Under the pieces are notes generated by a model. It was not told the origin of the DNA and ran no database searches. It saw only the letters and a program-made list of their open reading frames with translations. DNA of 16,321 bases from contig JAYSCT010000105.1 of assembly GCA_041914785.1 (NCBI GenBank), forward strand, positions 1 to 16,321. Reading direction: 5' to 3'. The DNA comes from Pelomonas sp041914785 (GTDB lineage Bacteria; Pseudomonadota; Gammaproteobacteria; Burkholderiales; Burkholderiaceae_C). Each line of letters opens with the position of its first letter. Positions within the stretch are counted from its first letter, which is position 1. Of the stretch, positions 1-7,945 are shown piece by piece. The position numbers were made by a program, and so were the translations under genes.

Positions 1-9
1 TCAGCTCGC

Positions 10-28
10 TGGCTCACCAGATGAGCCA
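10..28 (-). terminator. Possible terminator hairpin after the GMC/hydrolase gene
   Basis: A perfect 7-bp inverted repeat (TGGCTCA, 5-nt loop, TGAGCCA) lies three bases beyond the stop codon of the giant fusion gene. Its position fits a transcription end. No T-run follows it inside the window, so it could equally be a chance dyad or an mRNA-stabilising hairpin. Confidence 0.35.
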
Positions 29-31
29 TCC

Positions 32-3000
32 TCAATCAATGCGCAAAGAGCCTTCTTCAACGGCGTCGGTGATCGCTTCGTCCGCCACGGCGAGCGGCGC
101 GCCGGGGCTGGAGCACAGTGCCTGGCGCGCTGACGATCGCGACGGCGCCGGCGCGGCTGGCATGCCGGGTCGCCCCCCCTTGCCGGCGCCCACCGGAGCC
201 AGCTTCTCGACCGTGGTGAACAACAGCACGTAGCTGCTGGCCGTCAGGGCCTGCGCGGGGTCGCGAAACCACACCGTCTTGGCCACCGCGCCGTGACCGT
301 CGTCCCACTGCATCACCTGTGCGGGCGCCGTGTCGCGCTGCGGCACGCCGCCGCGCCAGCGCACCGGCACGAACACCAGCGTGTTCGGCGCCGCTTCTCC
401 CGCCCTGGGAGACACCAGCAGGCAGCTGGAGTACCAGCCTTTCGCCGAGCCACCCAGCCGCCCCTGCACCGGGCCCACCCCGGGCGAGAACGCCTTCGGA
501 GTGGGCGGCGCTTCGGAGGGCTTGACATAGGCCGGCGCGGTGTCCAGAAAGCCCTGCACCAGCGGAAACACGTCGCGCCCGGCCCAGCGGCCGATGACGG
601 TGTCGAAATGCCCGTAGTGCTCCAGCATGATGAGCTGCGTGTCGGTGCCGCGCCCGTAGTGGCGGTACTGGCCGTTGGGGTCGGCAGGCGTGGGCTGCTC
701 GAAGTCCAGCGCCATGGCCTGTTCACGCGCCGCGGGCTCCGCCCGCACGCGGCGCAGCGTCTGCCAGGTCTGCTCGGCGCCACGCCAGTCGAAAACGCGG
801 TTGTGCCGCCCATGCAGCAGCAACACGGGAAACGGCAGCCGATCGCGCAGCATGGCCTCGTCCAGCCAGACGTTGCGGCCGTCGGCATCGGTCAGGCGCT
901 TCTCGCGCGCGAAGTGGATGGCCTGCGACAGCATCGGCATCTTGACCCAGCCCAGCAGCGCGTCGAGCTGCCTGACCGTCTCGGGGTGCACCTGCGCCAG
1001 CTGGAACAGCTGGCCGAAGATCGCGTCGGCACGCTGGCGCACGCGCCAGTCCTGGCCCTGCCACTGCGGCCGGTCGCGCTCGGCCAGGTCGTCGTCCGCG
1101 TAGGGGAACTGGCCCAGCAGCGCGTCGATGGCGACTTGCAGGCCACCGGGCTTGCGCTGCTCCCAAACAATTGCCTGGTTGGACGCATCAGGCCGGGCGC
1201 AATGCAGGTCGGGCCGCGTGTCGACCTCCTGGATTTTCAGGTAGGCCAGCAGGTAGCTGGCGAGGTAGCCGCGCAACCGGTTGAAGCCGGTGGGCCGCAG
1301 CATGAAGCCGGTCTGCGACACCACCGCGGCATGCACCAGCGGCCCCAGTGACGCGTCTCCCAGCAACGCCATCCAGAACATCACGCCGCCCATGCAGTGC
1401 GCGAGCACGTCGACCTGCCCCGTGGGGCTGCGGGCGGCCAGCACCTGGAGCGCCCGCGCCACATCGCCGCGCGCGATCAGGTCGGCCGTCCAGTCAGCCG
1501 CGGCGTCGGGGCCGTCGCTGGCCTGCCGGCCGAACTCGTTGCCGATGCTGCTGCGCACATCCAGCACCCACACCGAGCGGCCGGCCTCGTGCAGCGCCTG
1601 CAGCAGGTGCGGGCTGTCCAGCGCCAGCGTGTCGTGCGTGAAGCTGTTGCCCGACGCGCCCATGCCGTGCAGCAGCAGCACGGGTGGCCGGGTGTCGCCC
1701 GCGACGAGATAAGGCGTCAGCCGCGCGCCGCTGGGCCAGCACAGCGGCACCGGGTCCGCCGCCATCCACGGCTGCCGGCCGGGGAAGCGCCGGTCGGCGA
1801 AATGAGGCGGCTGCTGCTGCAGGGCCAGCAGCGCCGCAGCGGCCAACTGCGGCAGCGCGCGGCGCATGACGTACAGGCCGCCCACCGCGGCGTCGCCGAC
1901 GGCATCGGGCAGCGACGACTGGCGCAGCAGCCGCAGCAGCGGCTCCTGGCGCTGGGCGAGGTCGTCGGTGTTGAGCATCCAGCGGCCCACCGGCTGGCCG
2001 TCGTACAGCACCTGGGCCTCGCTGAGCTGGCGCAGCACGCTGCGCTTGTCGTGGCTGCCGGGCGGCACGCCGAAGGTCTTGCGGGCATCCAGCCGCCCGC
2101 CCACGCGCAACGGCCCGCCGGAAGACCCGCTCACGCTCTGCAGGCTGAGCCGGTAGTCCAGCGTCACGCAGCCGTCGTCCTCGGCGGGGCCGTCCAGCGG
2201 CAGCGGCAGCGTGTCGGCCAGCGGCGCGAACAGCTTCAGCGAGCCGCTGACCTGCGCCTGCCAGCGCGGCACCGCGCGCTCGTCGAGCAGCAGCAGGTCG
2301 TCGTACGCCGGGTCCGCCAGCGGCCACTGCGCCGGCCAGTCGTAGAGCCGCAGCGTGCCGCCGTGCACCACCAGCGTCCGCGACGGCAGCTGCAGCGCGC
2401 GGCTGATACCGGGGATGTCCTCGTAGGCCATGTCCAGCCGCGCCCAGTAGCGCCGGCCCGCCCACTCGAAGCGGCCCTGCAGTTGCTCGCGCAGCCGCCA
2501 CTGGGCCCGCTCCGGGGGCAGCTCGCGGCGCCGCCTCGTGGCGTCGGGCACCCGCCCAGGGTGCGTGGCATCGCGCCCGCGCAGCACCAGGCCCCAGTGC
2601 CCCGCCAGCTCGGGCATGGCGCGTTCGGCCAGCGCGGTGATGGTGAGCGCCGGGTTGCGGCCAACGGCACCCGGCAGCACGGCGCCATCCAGCACGGCCA
2701 GGCCGTCATGCACGCCGCCAGCGGGGTCGTAGACGCGGCCGCAGCCGTCCACCACGCCGTCGGCCACGCTGCGCCCCATGGCGCAGCCGCCCAGCGGATG
2801 CACGGTCACGGAGACGCCCAGCGTCTGGTCCACCACCAGCGCCAGCAGCGCCGGCGGCGCTGCCACGTCGGCCAGGGTGTTGAAGACCACACGCCGGCCG
2901 GCGTCCAGCACCGGCTGCAGCGCCGCCTGCGCTCGCTGCCCCGCGGGGCTGTGCACGGCCGCATCCACCGCCGCCCGGCCGCCCTGCACCAGCCGGCGCG

Positions 3001-4546
3001 CACCGCCTTCCACCAGCGCGGTGGTGGTCGCCAGCGCGGCCTCGTACCAGGGCCGGTCGATGCCGCTGGCCAGCGGCGCCTGCGCAGGCCGCGTTCCCGG
3101 CGACGCGCCGGCACGCGCAGGCGCCAGGCGCGCCAGCGCGGCATCGCGGCCGTCCAGCCAGTCGGCCATGTGCGCGTACAGCGGCTGGCTGGCGGCGTCC
3201 TTCCACACCACCTGCACGCTGCCCTCGGGGGCCGCCGCACCACCGGTGAGCACCAGCTGTCCCGCGGCGTCGTCGCGGCCCAGCAGTCCGAACAGGCTCA
3301 TGTGGTCGATGTGGCGCTCCGTGCACAGCACGGGGTCGGCCCCGCTCATGCGGCCGCCGCGCAGCAGGCCCAGCGTGGTGGCCACCTCGGCGAACACGCG
3401 TCGCAGCGCGCCCGGCACGGCGAACTCCTCGACGACGAAGCCCGGGCGGCCGGGTCCGTCGGCCGGCACTTCGGCCAGGCCGCAGATGGTGGGCCCGGCC
3501 CAGCGCTCGCCGGGCCGCGCCGGGTCGGTCTCGGGGTCGGCCACGGCGCCGATGCGCTCGGCATGGTCCAGCCCCGCGGCGACCGTGGTGCCGTTCATCG
3601 AGAAGCGCCGCCCGAGCTGGTCCGAGAACCGCAGCCCGTCACGCCGGCTGCGCAGCAGGATCTCCGTGGAGCCCAGGCTGCCGGCGGCCAGCAGCACGCG
3701 CCGCGCGCGGATGGGCGGCAGGGTTTCGTCGTCACGCCGCAGCTGACGGTCGGTGGGCAGCCAGGTGACCTGCCAGCCGTCCCCGTGGTCTGGCCGAGCC
3801 AGCGACAGCACCGACACGCCGTTGAACATCTGCACGCCGCGCTGCGCGCCCCAGGCGAGGTAGCTGGTGTCCAGCGATCCCTTGGCACCGACGTTGCAGC
3901 CGGTCAGGCAGTCACCGCACAACGTGCAGGCGGCCATGGGCACGCCGGCGGCGCTGGTGCCGGCCTGCCAGGCGACGGCCAGCGGCGGCAGCGAGCAGTC
4001 GCCGCCGGCCAGGCCGCGCAGCGCGCGCAGCTTGCCGAGGTCGTGCGTGCCGGGGAAGGGCTGCGGCTGCAGCATGGCCTCGGCATCGTCATATGGCTGC
4101 GTCATGGCCGCCCGGTCGATGCCTGCGGGCCAGGCATGGTCGGTCCAGAACGCGTCGGGGGCGCGCACCATCACGTTGGCATTGATCAGCGAGCCGCCGC
4201 CCAGCCCGTTGCCCAGCAGCACGTTGACGTCGCCGCCCAGGCGCAGGTCCAGCAGGCCCAGCTCGCGGCCGCGCGGGCCCTCGCCGTTCTGCATGGAGAA
4301 GCGCACGTCACCCGGCAGCTCGGCAAAGCGGGACGGGAAGTCGCCGCGCGCCCGCTCGGCGCCCCGCTCCAGCAGCCAGACGACGGCGTCCCGCGCGTCG
4401 GCCGCACGCTGTGCGCTGGCCAGCCGCGCGGCGGCCACGGCGCCGCCGTAACCGCTGCCGATGATCAACACGTCGCAATGAAAAGCGCTGTCGGGTTGCT
4501 CGCGCAACGCGGCGTCGAGCGCGCCCACCGGCCTGGAAAGTGCCAT
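32..4546 (-). CDS. GMC-family FAD oxidoreductase (cholesterol-oxidase-like) fused to an alpha/beta hydrolase
   Basis: This 1504-residue protein has two enzyme halves. Residues about 23-660 form a GMC flavoprotein. They show an FAD Rossmann motif GSGYGG (30-35), the cholesterol-oxidase-type HPLGGC (H583 onward) and the late GRNPALTITALAER segment with N631; H583 and N631 match the catalytic His/Asn of cholesterol oxidases. C207, C210, C213 and C217 make a CxxCxxCxxxC cluster like that of ChoD-type enzymes. Residues about 690-900 look beta-rich and are unassigned. Residues about 930-1350 are an alpha/beta hydrolase: HG motif at H960, nucleophile elbow AHCMGG with Cys1051 in place of Ser, and H1313 in GHFD. 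No signal peptide or membrane helix is seen, so it is probably cytoplasmic. The ATG at 4546 has an AGGGAGAA ribosome site (4551-4558). It lies 24 nt after the kinase gene and is probably co-transcribed. It likely oxidises a hydrophobic alcohol or sterol-like compound and may cleave an ester or lactone; the substrate is unknown. Confidence 0.85.
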   Translation of the reverse strand: MALSRPVGALDAALREQPDSAFHCDVLIIGSGYGGAVAAARLASAQRAADARDAVVWLLERGAERARGDFPSRFAELPGDVRFSMQNGEGPRGRELGLLDLRLGGDVNVLLGNGLGGGSLINANVMVRAPDAFWTDHAWPAGIDRAAMTQPYDDAEAMLQPQPFPGTHDLGKLRALRGLAGGDCSLPPLAVAWQAGTSAAGVPMAACTLCGDCLTGCNVGAKGSLDTSYLAWGAQRGVQMFNGVSVLSLARPDHGDGWQVTWLPTDRQLRRDDETLPPIRARRVLLAAGSLGSTEILLRSRRDGLRFSDQLGRRFSMNGTTVAAGLDHAERIGAVADPETDPARPGERWAGPTICGLAEVPADGPGRPGFVVEEFAVPGALRRVFAEVATTLGLLRGGRMSGADPVLCTERHIDHMSLFGLLGRDDAAGQLVLTGGAAAPEGSVQVVWKDAASQPLYAHMADWLDGRDAALARLAPARAGASPGTRPAQAPLASGIDRPWYEAALATTTALVEGGARRLVQGGRAAVDAAVHSPAGQRAQAALQPVLDAGRRVVFNTLADVAAPPALLALVVDQTLGVSVTVHPLGGCAMGRSVADGVVDGCGRVYDPAGGVHDGLAVLDGAVLPGAVGRNPALTITALAERAMPELAGHWGLVLRGRDATHPGRVPDATRRRRELPPERAQWRLREQLQGRFEWAGRRYWARLDMAYEDIPGISRALQLPSRTLVVHGGTLRLYDWPAQWPLADPAYDDLLLLDERAVPRWQAQVSGSLKLFAPLADTLPLPLDGPAEDDGCVTLDYRLSLQSVSGSSGGPLRVGGRLDARKTFGVPPGSHDKRSVLRQLSEAQVLYDGQPVGRWMLNTDDLAQRQEPLLRLLRQSSLPDAVGDAAVGGLYVMRRALPQLAAAALLALQQQPPHFADRRFPGRQPWMAADPVPLCWPSGARLTPYLVAGDTRPPVLLLHGMGASGNSFTHDTLALDSPHLLQALHEAGRSVWVLDVRSSIGNEFGRQASDGPDAAADWTADLIARGDVARALQVLAARSPTGQVDVLAHCMGGVMFWMALLGDASLGPLVHAAVVSQTGFMLRPTGFNRLRGYLASYLLAYLKIQEVDTRPDLHCARPDASNQAIVWEQRKPGGLQVAIDALLGQFPYADDDLAERDRPQWQGQDWRVRQRADAIFGQLFQLAQVHPETVRQLDALLGWVKMPMLSQAIHFAREKRLTDADGRNVWLDEAMLRDRLPFPVLLLHGRHNRVFDWRGAEQTWQTLRRVRAEPAAREQAMALDFEQPTPADPNGQYRHYGRGTDTQLIMLEHYGHFDTVIGRWAGRDVFPLVQGFLDTAPAYVKPSEAPPTPKAFSPGVGPVQGRLGGSAKGWYSSCLLVSPRAGEAAPNTLVFVPVRWRGGVPQRDTAPAQVMQWDDGHGAVAKTVWFRDPAQALTASSYVLLFTTVEKLAPVGAGKGGRPGMPAAPAPSRSSARQALCSSPGAPLAVADEAITDAVEEGSLRID

Positions 4547-4570
4547 GTCGTTCTCCCTGGTGCCACGCCA

Positions 4571-6373
4571 TCAGCGGGGGCGGTGGCCTGCCCCATGCAA
4601 TGCCTCGTTGATCGCCTGCACCAGTATGGCTTCGCTGACCGGCTTGCGCAGAACCGGCACGTTCAGCGGCGCCAGTTCCCGCGCCAGCTCGGGGCTGGTG
4701 TCGGCCGACACCAGCACGGCTGCCAGCCCGGCCTGGTGTTCGCGCAACCGCTCGATGGCCTGGCGACCGTTGACGCCGCCGCCCAGCCGGTAGTCCACCA
4801 GGGCGACTTCGGGCCGGTGCTGCGGCAGCGCCTGCAGCGCAGCCTCCAGCGTGGCGCAGCATTCGACGTCACAGCCCAGGCTGGCAAGCGCATGCCGGTA
4901 GGCACTGCGCACGCCGGCATCGTCATCCAGCACCAGCACGCGCCGCGCAATCAGCGCAGGCTCGGCGCGCCGCGTCTCGCCCAGCACCGCGTCGTCGCCG
5001 CAATGCCCAGCCGGCAAACGCAGCAGGAAGCGGCTGCCGCGACCGAGCTCGGACTGGACCTGGCACTCCGCGCTCAACAGCCGCACCAGCCGCCGCACGA
5101 TGCCCAGCCCCAACCCGTGGCCCCGGGAGCGATCACGCTCCGGATTGCCCAGTTGCACCAGATCCTCGAACACGCGGTCCTGGTCGGGGGCGGCAATCCC
5201 GATGCCGGTGTCTTCCACCACCACCTCCACCCACCCCGGCACGGACTGGGCACGCAGAGTGACGCTGCCGACGTCCGTGAACTTGATGGCGTTGTCCACC
5301 AGGTTGGCGAGCACGCGGCGCAGCATGGTCACGTCGCTGGTCACCACCAGCTCGCCCGCAGGCTGCACGTCCAGCCTCAGGCCCTTGGCCTCGGCAGCCC
5401 GGCGGAAGTCGGACTTCAGCGCGGCGAACAGCCGGGCCAGCGGCACCGGACGCAGGTCGGGCACCTCGCTGCCGGCATCGAACTTGGACACCTCGATCAA
5501 GCCTTCCAGCATCTGCCGCAGGGCCGCCAGGCTGGCCACCGTGTCGCGCATGATGGCCGGGCCATCGCCAGGCAGCGTCAGCCGCGACAGCGCGCCGATG
5601 CTCAGCTCCAGGCTCTGCAGCGGCTGGCGCAGGTCGTGGCTGGCAGACGCGAGGAACCGGCTCTTGGCCAGGTCGGCCTGCACGGCGGCATCGCGAGCTG
5701 CGGCCAGCTGCTCGCGCTCCTGGTCCAGCTCGCGCACGAGCGCGGCGTTCTCCAGCCGCATGCGGTAGCTTTCACCGAACATGCGCATGTTCTGCTGGGC
5801 GAAACGGATCTGCACGCCGCTGAACAACGCGACCAGCAGCGCGACACCCCAGCCCACGGCACCGCCTTGCCACACCCACAGGGCCGTCGTGGGCACGGAG
5901 ATCGCCAGTGCGTACGCATTGAATGCCGGCACGACGGTGAAGGTGGTGGAGACGGCGCCGGCCGCCAGCGACATCAGCACCATGGACAGCAGCGCGTCGT
6001 AGGCCAGGTCGAGCCGCACCATGAACAGTGCGGCGCCGCCATGCACCAACCCGAGCGCCAGCGACCACCACATGACCTGCCGAAGCCGGGGCTCGGCCGG
6101 CGCATCGCGCGCCTCGGCCAGCTTCACGAGCGCGGCCGCCCGCGTCTCCCGCACGGCCACGAACAGCAGCAGCCACAGCGCTGCAGCAAGGTACCCCCCT
6201 CCGCCTGCTGCCACCAGCGCGGCGATGAAGGCGGCAATGATCCACATCTGCACGCGCAGCGACCGCGAATAGTCGACAAGGACCTCGATGCGACGCTGGT
6301 CGAACTGCGCACGGTCGTCGCGCCGCACCTGGACCTGGCGCGGGAATCGTGGGGCGGCGTCGGAGGTCCTCAT
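4571..6373 (-). CDS. Six-helix membrane hybrid sensor histidine kinase with C-terminal receiver
   Basis: The 600-residue protein has six hydrophobic segments at about 43-57, 59-75, 101-118, 126-141, 145-162 and 171-187. A coiled-coil linker (about 200-235) follows, then a dimerisation/phospho-His box SASHDLRQP with H246. The HATPase domain shows N box LVDNAIKF (358-365), G1 DTGIG (388-392) and G2 GHGLGLG (418-424). The receiver domain (about 478-592) has acidic D483/D484, phospho-acceptor D527, S556 and K577. No periplasmic sensor domain is visible, so sensing probably occurs in or at the membrane. It sits between the response regulator gene (20-nt gap) and the fusion gene. The start is uncertain. 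The ATG at 6373 has no clear ribosome site; a GTG at 6397 overlapping the upstream stop (GTGA) would add eight residues. No HPt domain is encoded in the window. Confidence 0.85.
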   Translation of the reverse strand: MRTSDAAPRFPRQVQVRRDDRAQFDQRRIEVLVDYSRSLRVQMWIIAAFIAALVAAGGGGYLAAALWLLLFVAVRETRAAALVKLAEARDAPAEPRLRQVMWWSLALGLVHGGAALFMVRLDLAYDALLSMVLMSLAAGAVSTTFTVVPAFNAYALAISVPTTALWVWQGGAVGWGVALLVALFSGVQIRFAQQNMRMFGESYRMRLENAALVRELDQEREQLAAARDAAVQADLAKSRFLASASHDLRQPLQSLELSIGALSRLTLPGDGPAIMRDTVASLAALRQMLEGLIEVSKFDAGSEVPDLRPVPLARLFAALKSDFRRAAEAKGLRLDVQPAGELVVTSDVTMLRRVLANLVDNAIKFTDVGSVTLRAQSVPGWVEVVVEDTGIGIAAPDQDRVFEDLVQLGNPERDRSRGHGLGLGIVRRLVRLLSAECQVQSELGRGSRFLLRLPAGHCGDDAVLGETRRAEPALIARRVLVLDDDAGVRSAYRHALASLGCDVECCATLEAALQALPQHRPEVALVDYRLGGGVNGRQAIERLREHQAGLAAVLVSADTSPELARELAPLNVPVLRKPVSEAILVQAINEALHGAGHRPR

Positions 6374-6393
6374 GGTGGCGCTGGCCGCGGGTT

Positions 6394-7077
6394 TCACGCC
6401 CCTTCGAGCGCGCCTGCCGCATCGGCTTGCAGCACGCGACAGAGTGCGGCAACACGGGTGCGCACGCCGAGCGCCTTGTAGACCATGGACAGGTGGACCT
6501 TGACGGTGCCCTCGGCGATGTCCAGGTTGCGTGCGATGGTCTTGTTCGGCTGCCCCCGCAGCGCCAGCGCCAGCACCTGGCGCTGACGGTTCGACAGCTC
6601 GGTGCGCAGGAAGGTGGCGAGTTGTTCGCTCTCGATTTCGTCGCTGTCGCGGCCCCGCACCACGTCCTCGCTGAACACGAATTCCGCGGGAACGTACACC
6701 TTGTGCAGCAACACCAGTCGCAGCGCCATCGCCATCTCGGCGGCGCCGTAGCTCTTGGGGACGAAACCCGCCGCGCCGGCGTCCAGCACGGCGCGGATGT
6801 GTGCAGAGCCGCTCTCCGCCGACAGCATGCATACCGGCGTGTCCTCGAACAGGGTCTTGACCCGCAGCAGGGCCGGCAGCCCCTGCAGGCCAGGCAGGTG
6901 ATAGTCCAGCAGCACCAGGTCGAACTCGCGGTCCGCCAGCCGCTCGACGCCGGCCACGTCGCGCACGGCCTCGAAATCCAGCACGGCATCGCGGCGCGAC
7001 TCCTCCAGCACCTGCTTCAGCAGCCGGCGCGTGCCATCCCAGATCAGCTCATGGTCATCGACCAACAAAACTCGCAT
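6394..7077 (-). CDS. NarL/LuxR-family response regulator
   Basis: This 227-residue two-domain regulator has an N-terminal receiver with acidic D7/D8, phospho-acceptor D58 in LLDYHLPG, S86 and K108. A linker leads to a C-terminal LuxR-type helix-turn-helix (about 160-215) containing LSNRQRQVLALALRG and EGTVKVHLSMVYKALG. It is the natural partner of the kinase encoded 20 nt downstream and probably controls this locus by binding DNA when phosphorylated. The ATG at 7077 is chosen because GGGAGG (7085-7090) lies 7 nt upstream. A GTG at 7083 would be only one base from that site. The gene is transcribed away from the small LuxR-type regulator gene, sharing an intergenic region with it. Confidence 0.88.
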   Translation of the reverse strand: MRVLLVDDHELIWDGTRRLLKQVLEESRRDAVLDFEAVRDVAGVERLADREFDLVLLDYHLPGLQGLPALLRVKTLFEDTPVCMLSAESGSAHIRAVLDAGAAGFVPKSYGAAEMAMALRLVLLHKVYVPAEFVFSEDVVRGRDSDEIESEQLATFLRTELSNRQRQVLALALRGQPNKTIARNLDIAEGTVKVHLSMVYKALGVRTRVAALCRVLQADAAGALEGA

Positions 7078-7084
7078 CGGCACG

Positions 7085-7090
7085 CCTCCC
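7085..7090 (-). promoter_or_regulatory. Ribosome binding site deciding the response-regulator start
   Basis: GGGAGG on the minus strand is 7 nt from ATG 7077 and 1 nt from GTG 7083. The spacing favours the ATG and shortens the protein by two residues. Confidence 0.7.
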
Positions 7091-7231
7091 CAGCGGACGA
7101 GCCAGCTTAGCGCAGCACCACCGCGGCGGCGCCAGGACTCGCCTAAACCAACGGCCTAGTACGCGCCGCCGAGGCGGCATGGCCGTTGCGAGGATGGCGG
7201 CCCGGGCGGTCCATCACAAAAATTGGGGTGT

Positions 7232-7247
7232 GGCGTCGCGTGACGCC
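7232..7247. promoter_or_regulatory. Inverted repeat in the leader of the LuxR-type gene
   Basis: The perfect 6-bp dyad GGCGTC-GCGT-GACGCC lies four bases upstream of the AGGGAGA ribosome site (7251-7257) of the divergent regulator gene. It could be an operator for one of the two LuxR-type proteins or an RNA hairpin affecting translation. The rest of the 7078-7262 gap shows no convincing -35/-10 pair. There is one A/T-rich patch at 7212-7224. Confidence 0.4.
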
Positions 7248-7262
7248 GCCAGGGAGAACACC

Positions 7263-7907
7263 ATGCACCTGACCCACGCCTTCCAAGACGCCCCCGCCCG
7301 CCCCCCGGTCCAGGACGCGGGTCGCATCCGCGCCGAGCAGGTGCTGTCGGCGCTGCCCAACCCGCTGCTGGTGCTGCTGCGCGACCGCCGCCTGCTGTTC
7401 GCCAACACGAGCGCCGAACGCATGATTGCCGAACATCTGGGCCAGGCCCGGGCCGACCACCTGATGAGCCTGGGCCAGCTCGGCGCCGCGCAACTGGGCG
7501 ACGTGCTCAGCCAGGCGGCGCAGGGCACGTCATCCCGCCATGGCCTGTGGTTCACGCCCAGCCTGGACACCGGCTGGCTGCACGCCGCGCCGCTGGCGCC
7601 GGCCATCGCGCTGGCCTGCGACTGGCCGCAGCACAGCGTGCTGCTGGCCGTGCACCTGGACCAGCCCGCGCTCACGCAGGCGGCCCGCATCGACGCGCTG
7701 ACGCGCCAGTGCCGGCTCAGCCAGGCCGAGCGCCACGTGCTGCTGCTGCTGGCAGACGGCGAACCGGTGGAGGCGACATCGCGGCACCTGGGCCTGTGCG
7801 TCAGCACCGTGCGCAGCCACGTGCGCAGCCTGCTGGGCAAGACGCAGGCGCCCAACCTGATGCAGTTGCTGCGCTGGACGGGCAGCGCCCAGGCGCTGCC
7901 GCACTGA
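7263..7907 (+). CDS. LuxR-type transcriptional regulator with PAS-like N-terminus
   Basis: The 214-residue protein has a C-terminal LuxR-type DNA-binding domain at about 150-206, including LSQAERHVLLLLADGEPVEA and STVRSHVRSLLGK. The N-terminal part begins at about 25-60 with a segment (QVLSALPNPLLVLLRDRRLL) that resembles the opening strands of a PAS fold. No receiver Asp motif is present, so it is not a classical response regulator. The ATG at 7263 is chosen because AGGGAGA (7251-7257) sits 5 nt before it; an in-frame start at 7179 has no such site. It is divergent from the two-component operon and may co-regulate it or be its target. The ligand, if any, is not evident. Confidence 0.8.
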   Translation: MHLTHAFQDAPARPPVQDAGRIRAEQVLSALPNPLLVLLRDRRLLFANTSAERMIAEHLGQARADHLMSLGQLGAAQLGDVLSQAAQGTSSRHGLWFTPSLDTGWLHAAPLAPAIALACDWPQHSVLLAVHLDQPALTQAARIDALTRQCRLSQAERHVLLLLADGEPVEATSRHLGLCVSTVRSHVRSLLGKTQAPNLMQLLRWTGSAQALPH

Positions 7908-7909
7908 GC

Positions 7910-7933
7910 GCCGGGCAGGGCCGCACGCCCGGC
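7910..7933. terminator. Hairpin between convergent genes
   Basis: GCCGGGC (7910-7916) pairs with GCCCGGC (7927-7933) across a 10-nt loop. It lies in the 38-nt gap between the convergent stops of the LuxR-type gene and hslU, where a shared bidirectional terminator would be expected. Neither side has a T-run, so function is inferred from position only. Confidence 0.4.
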
Positions 7934-7945
7934 CCGGACGACCGG

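Noticed and set aside
1640..1680. Runs of CAG/GCA-type triplets suggesting a microsatellite
   Set aside because: They encode leucine-rich stretches such as LLLHG in the hydrolase and reflect codon bias, not a repeat array.
1397..6481. Plus-strand open frame of 1694 codons antisense to the fusion and kinase genes
   Set aside because: Its product is a low-complexity mix of Gln, Arg, His and Ala with no motif, as expected opposite a GC-rich gene. The minus-strand genes carry clear catalytic motifs throughout.
6374..6832. N-terminal extension of the kinase (153 residues upstream of ATG 6373)
   Set aside because: It overlaps the helix-turn-helix part of the response regulator in another frame and is Arg-rich without structure.
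7160..7211. Several GC-only dyads upstream of the LuxR-type gene, considered as operators
   Set aside because: GCC/GGC palindromes are expected by chance at this base composition; only the dyad next to the ribosome site was kept.
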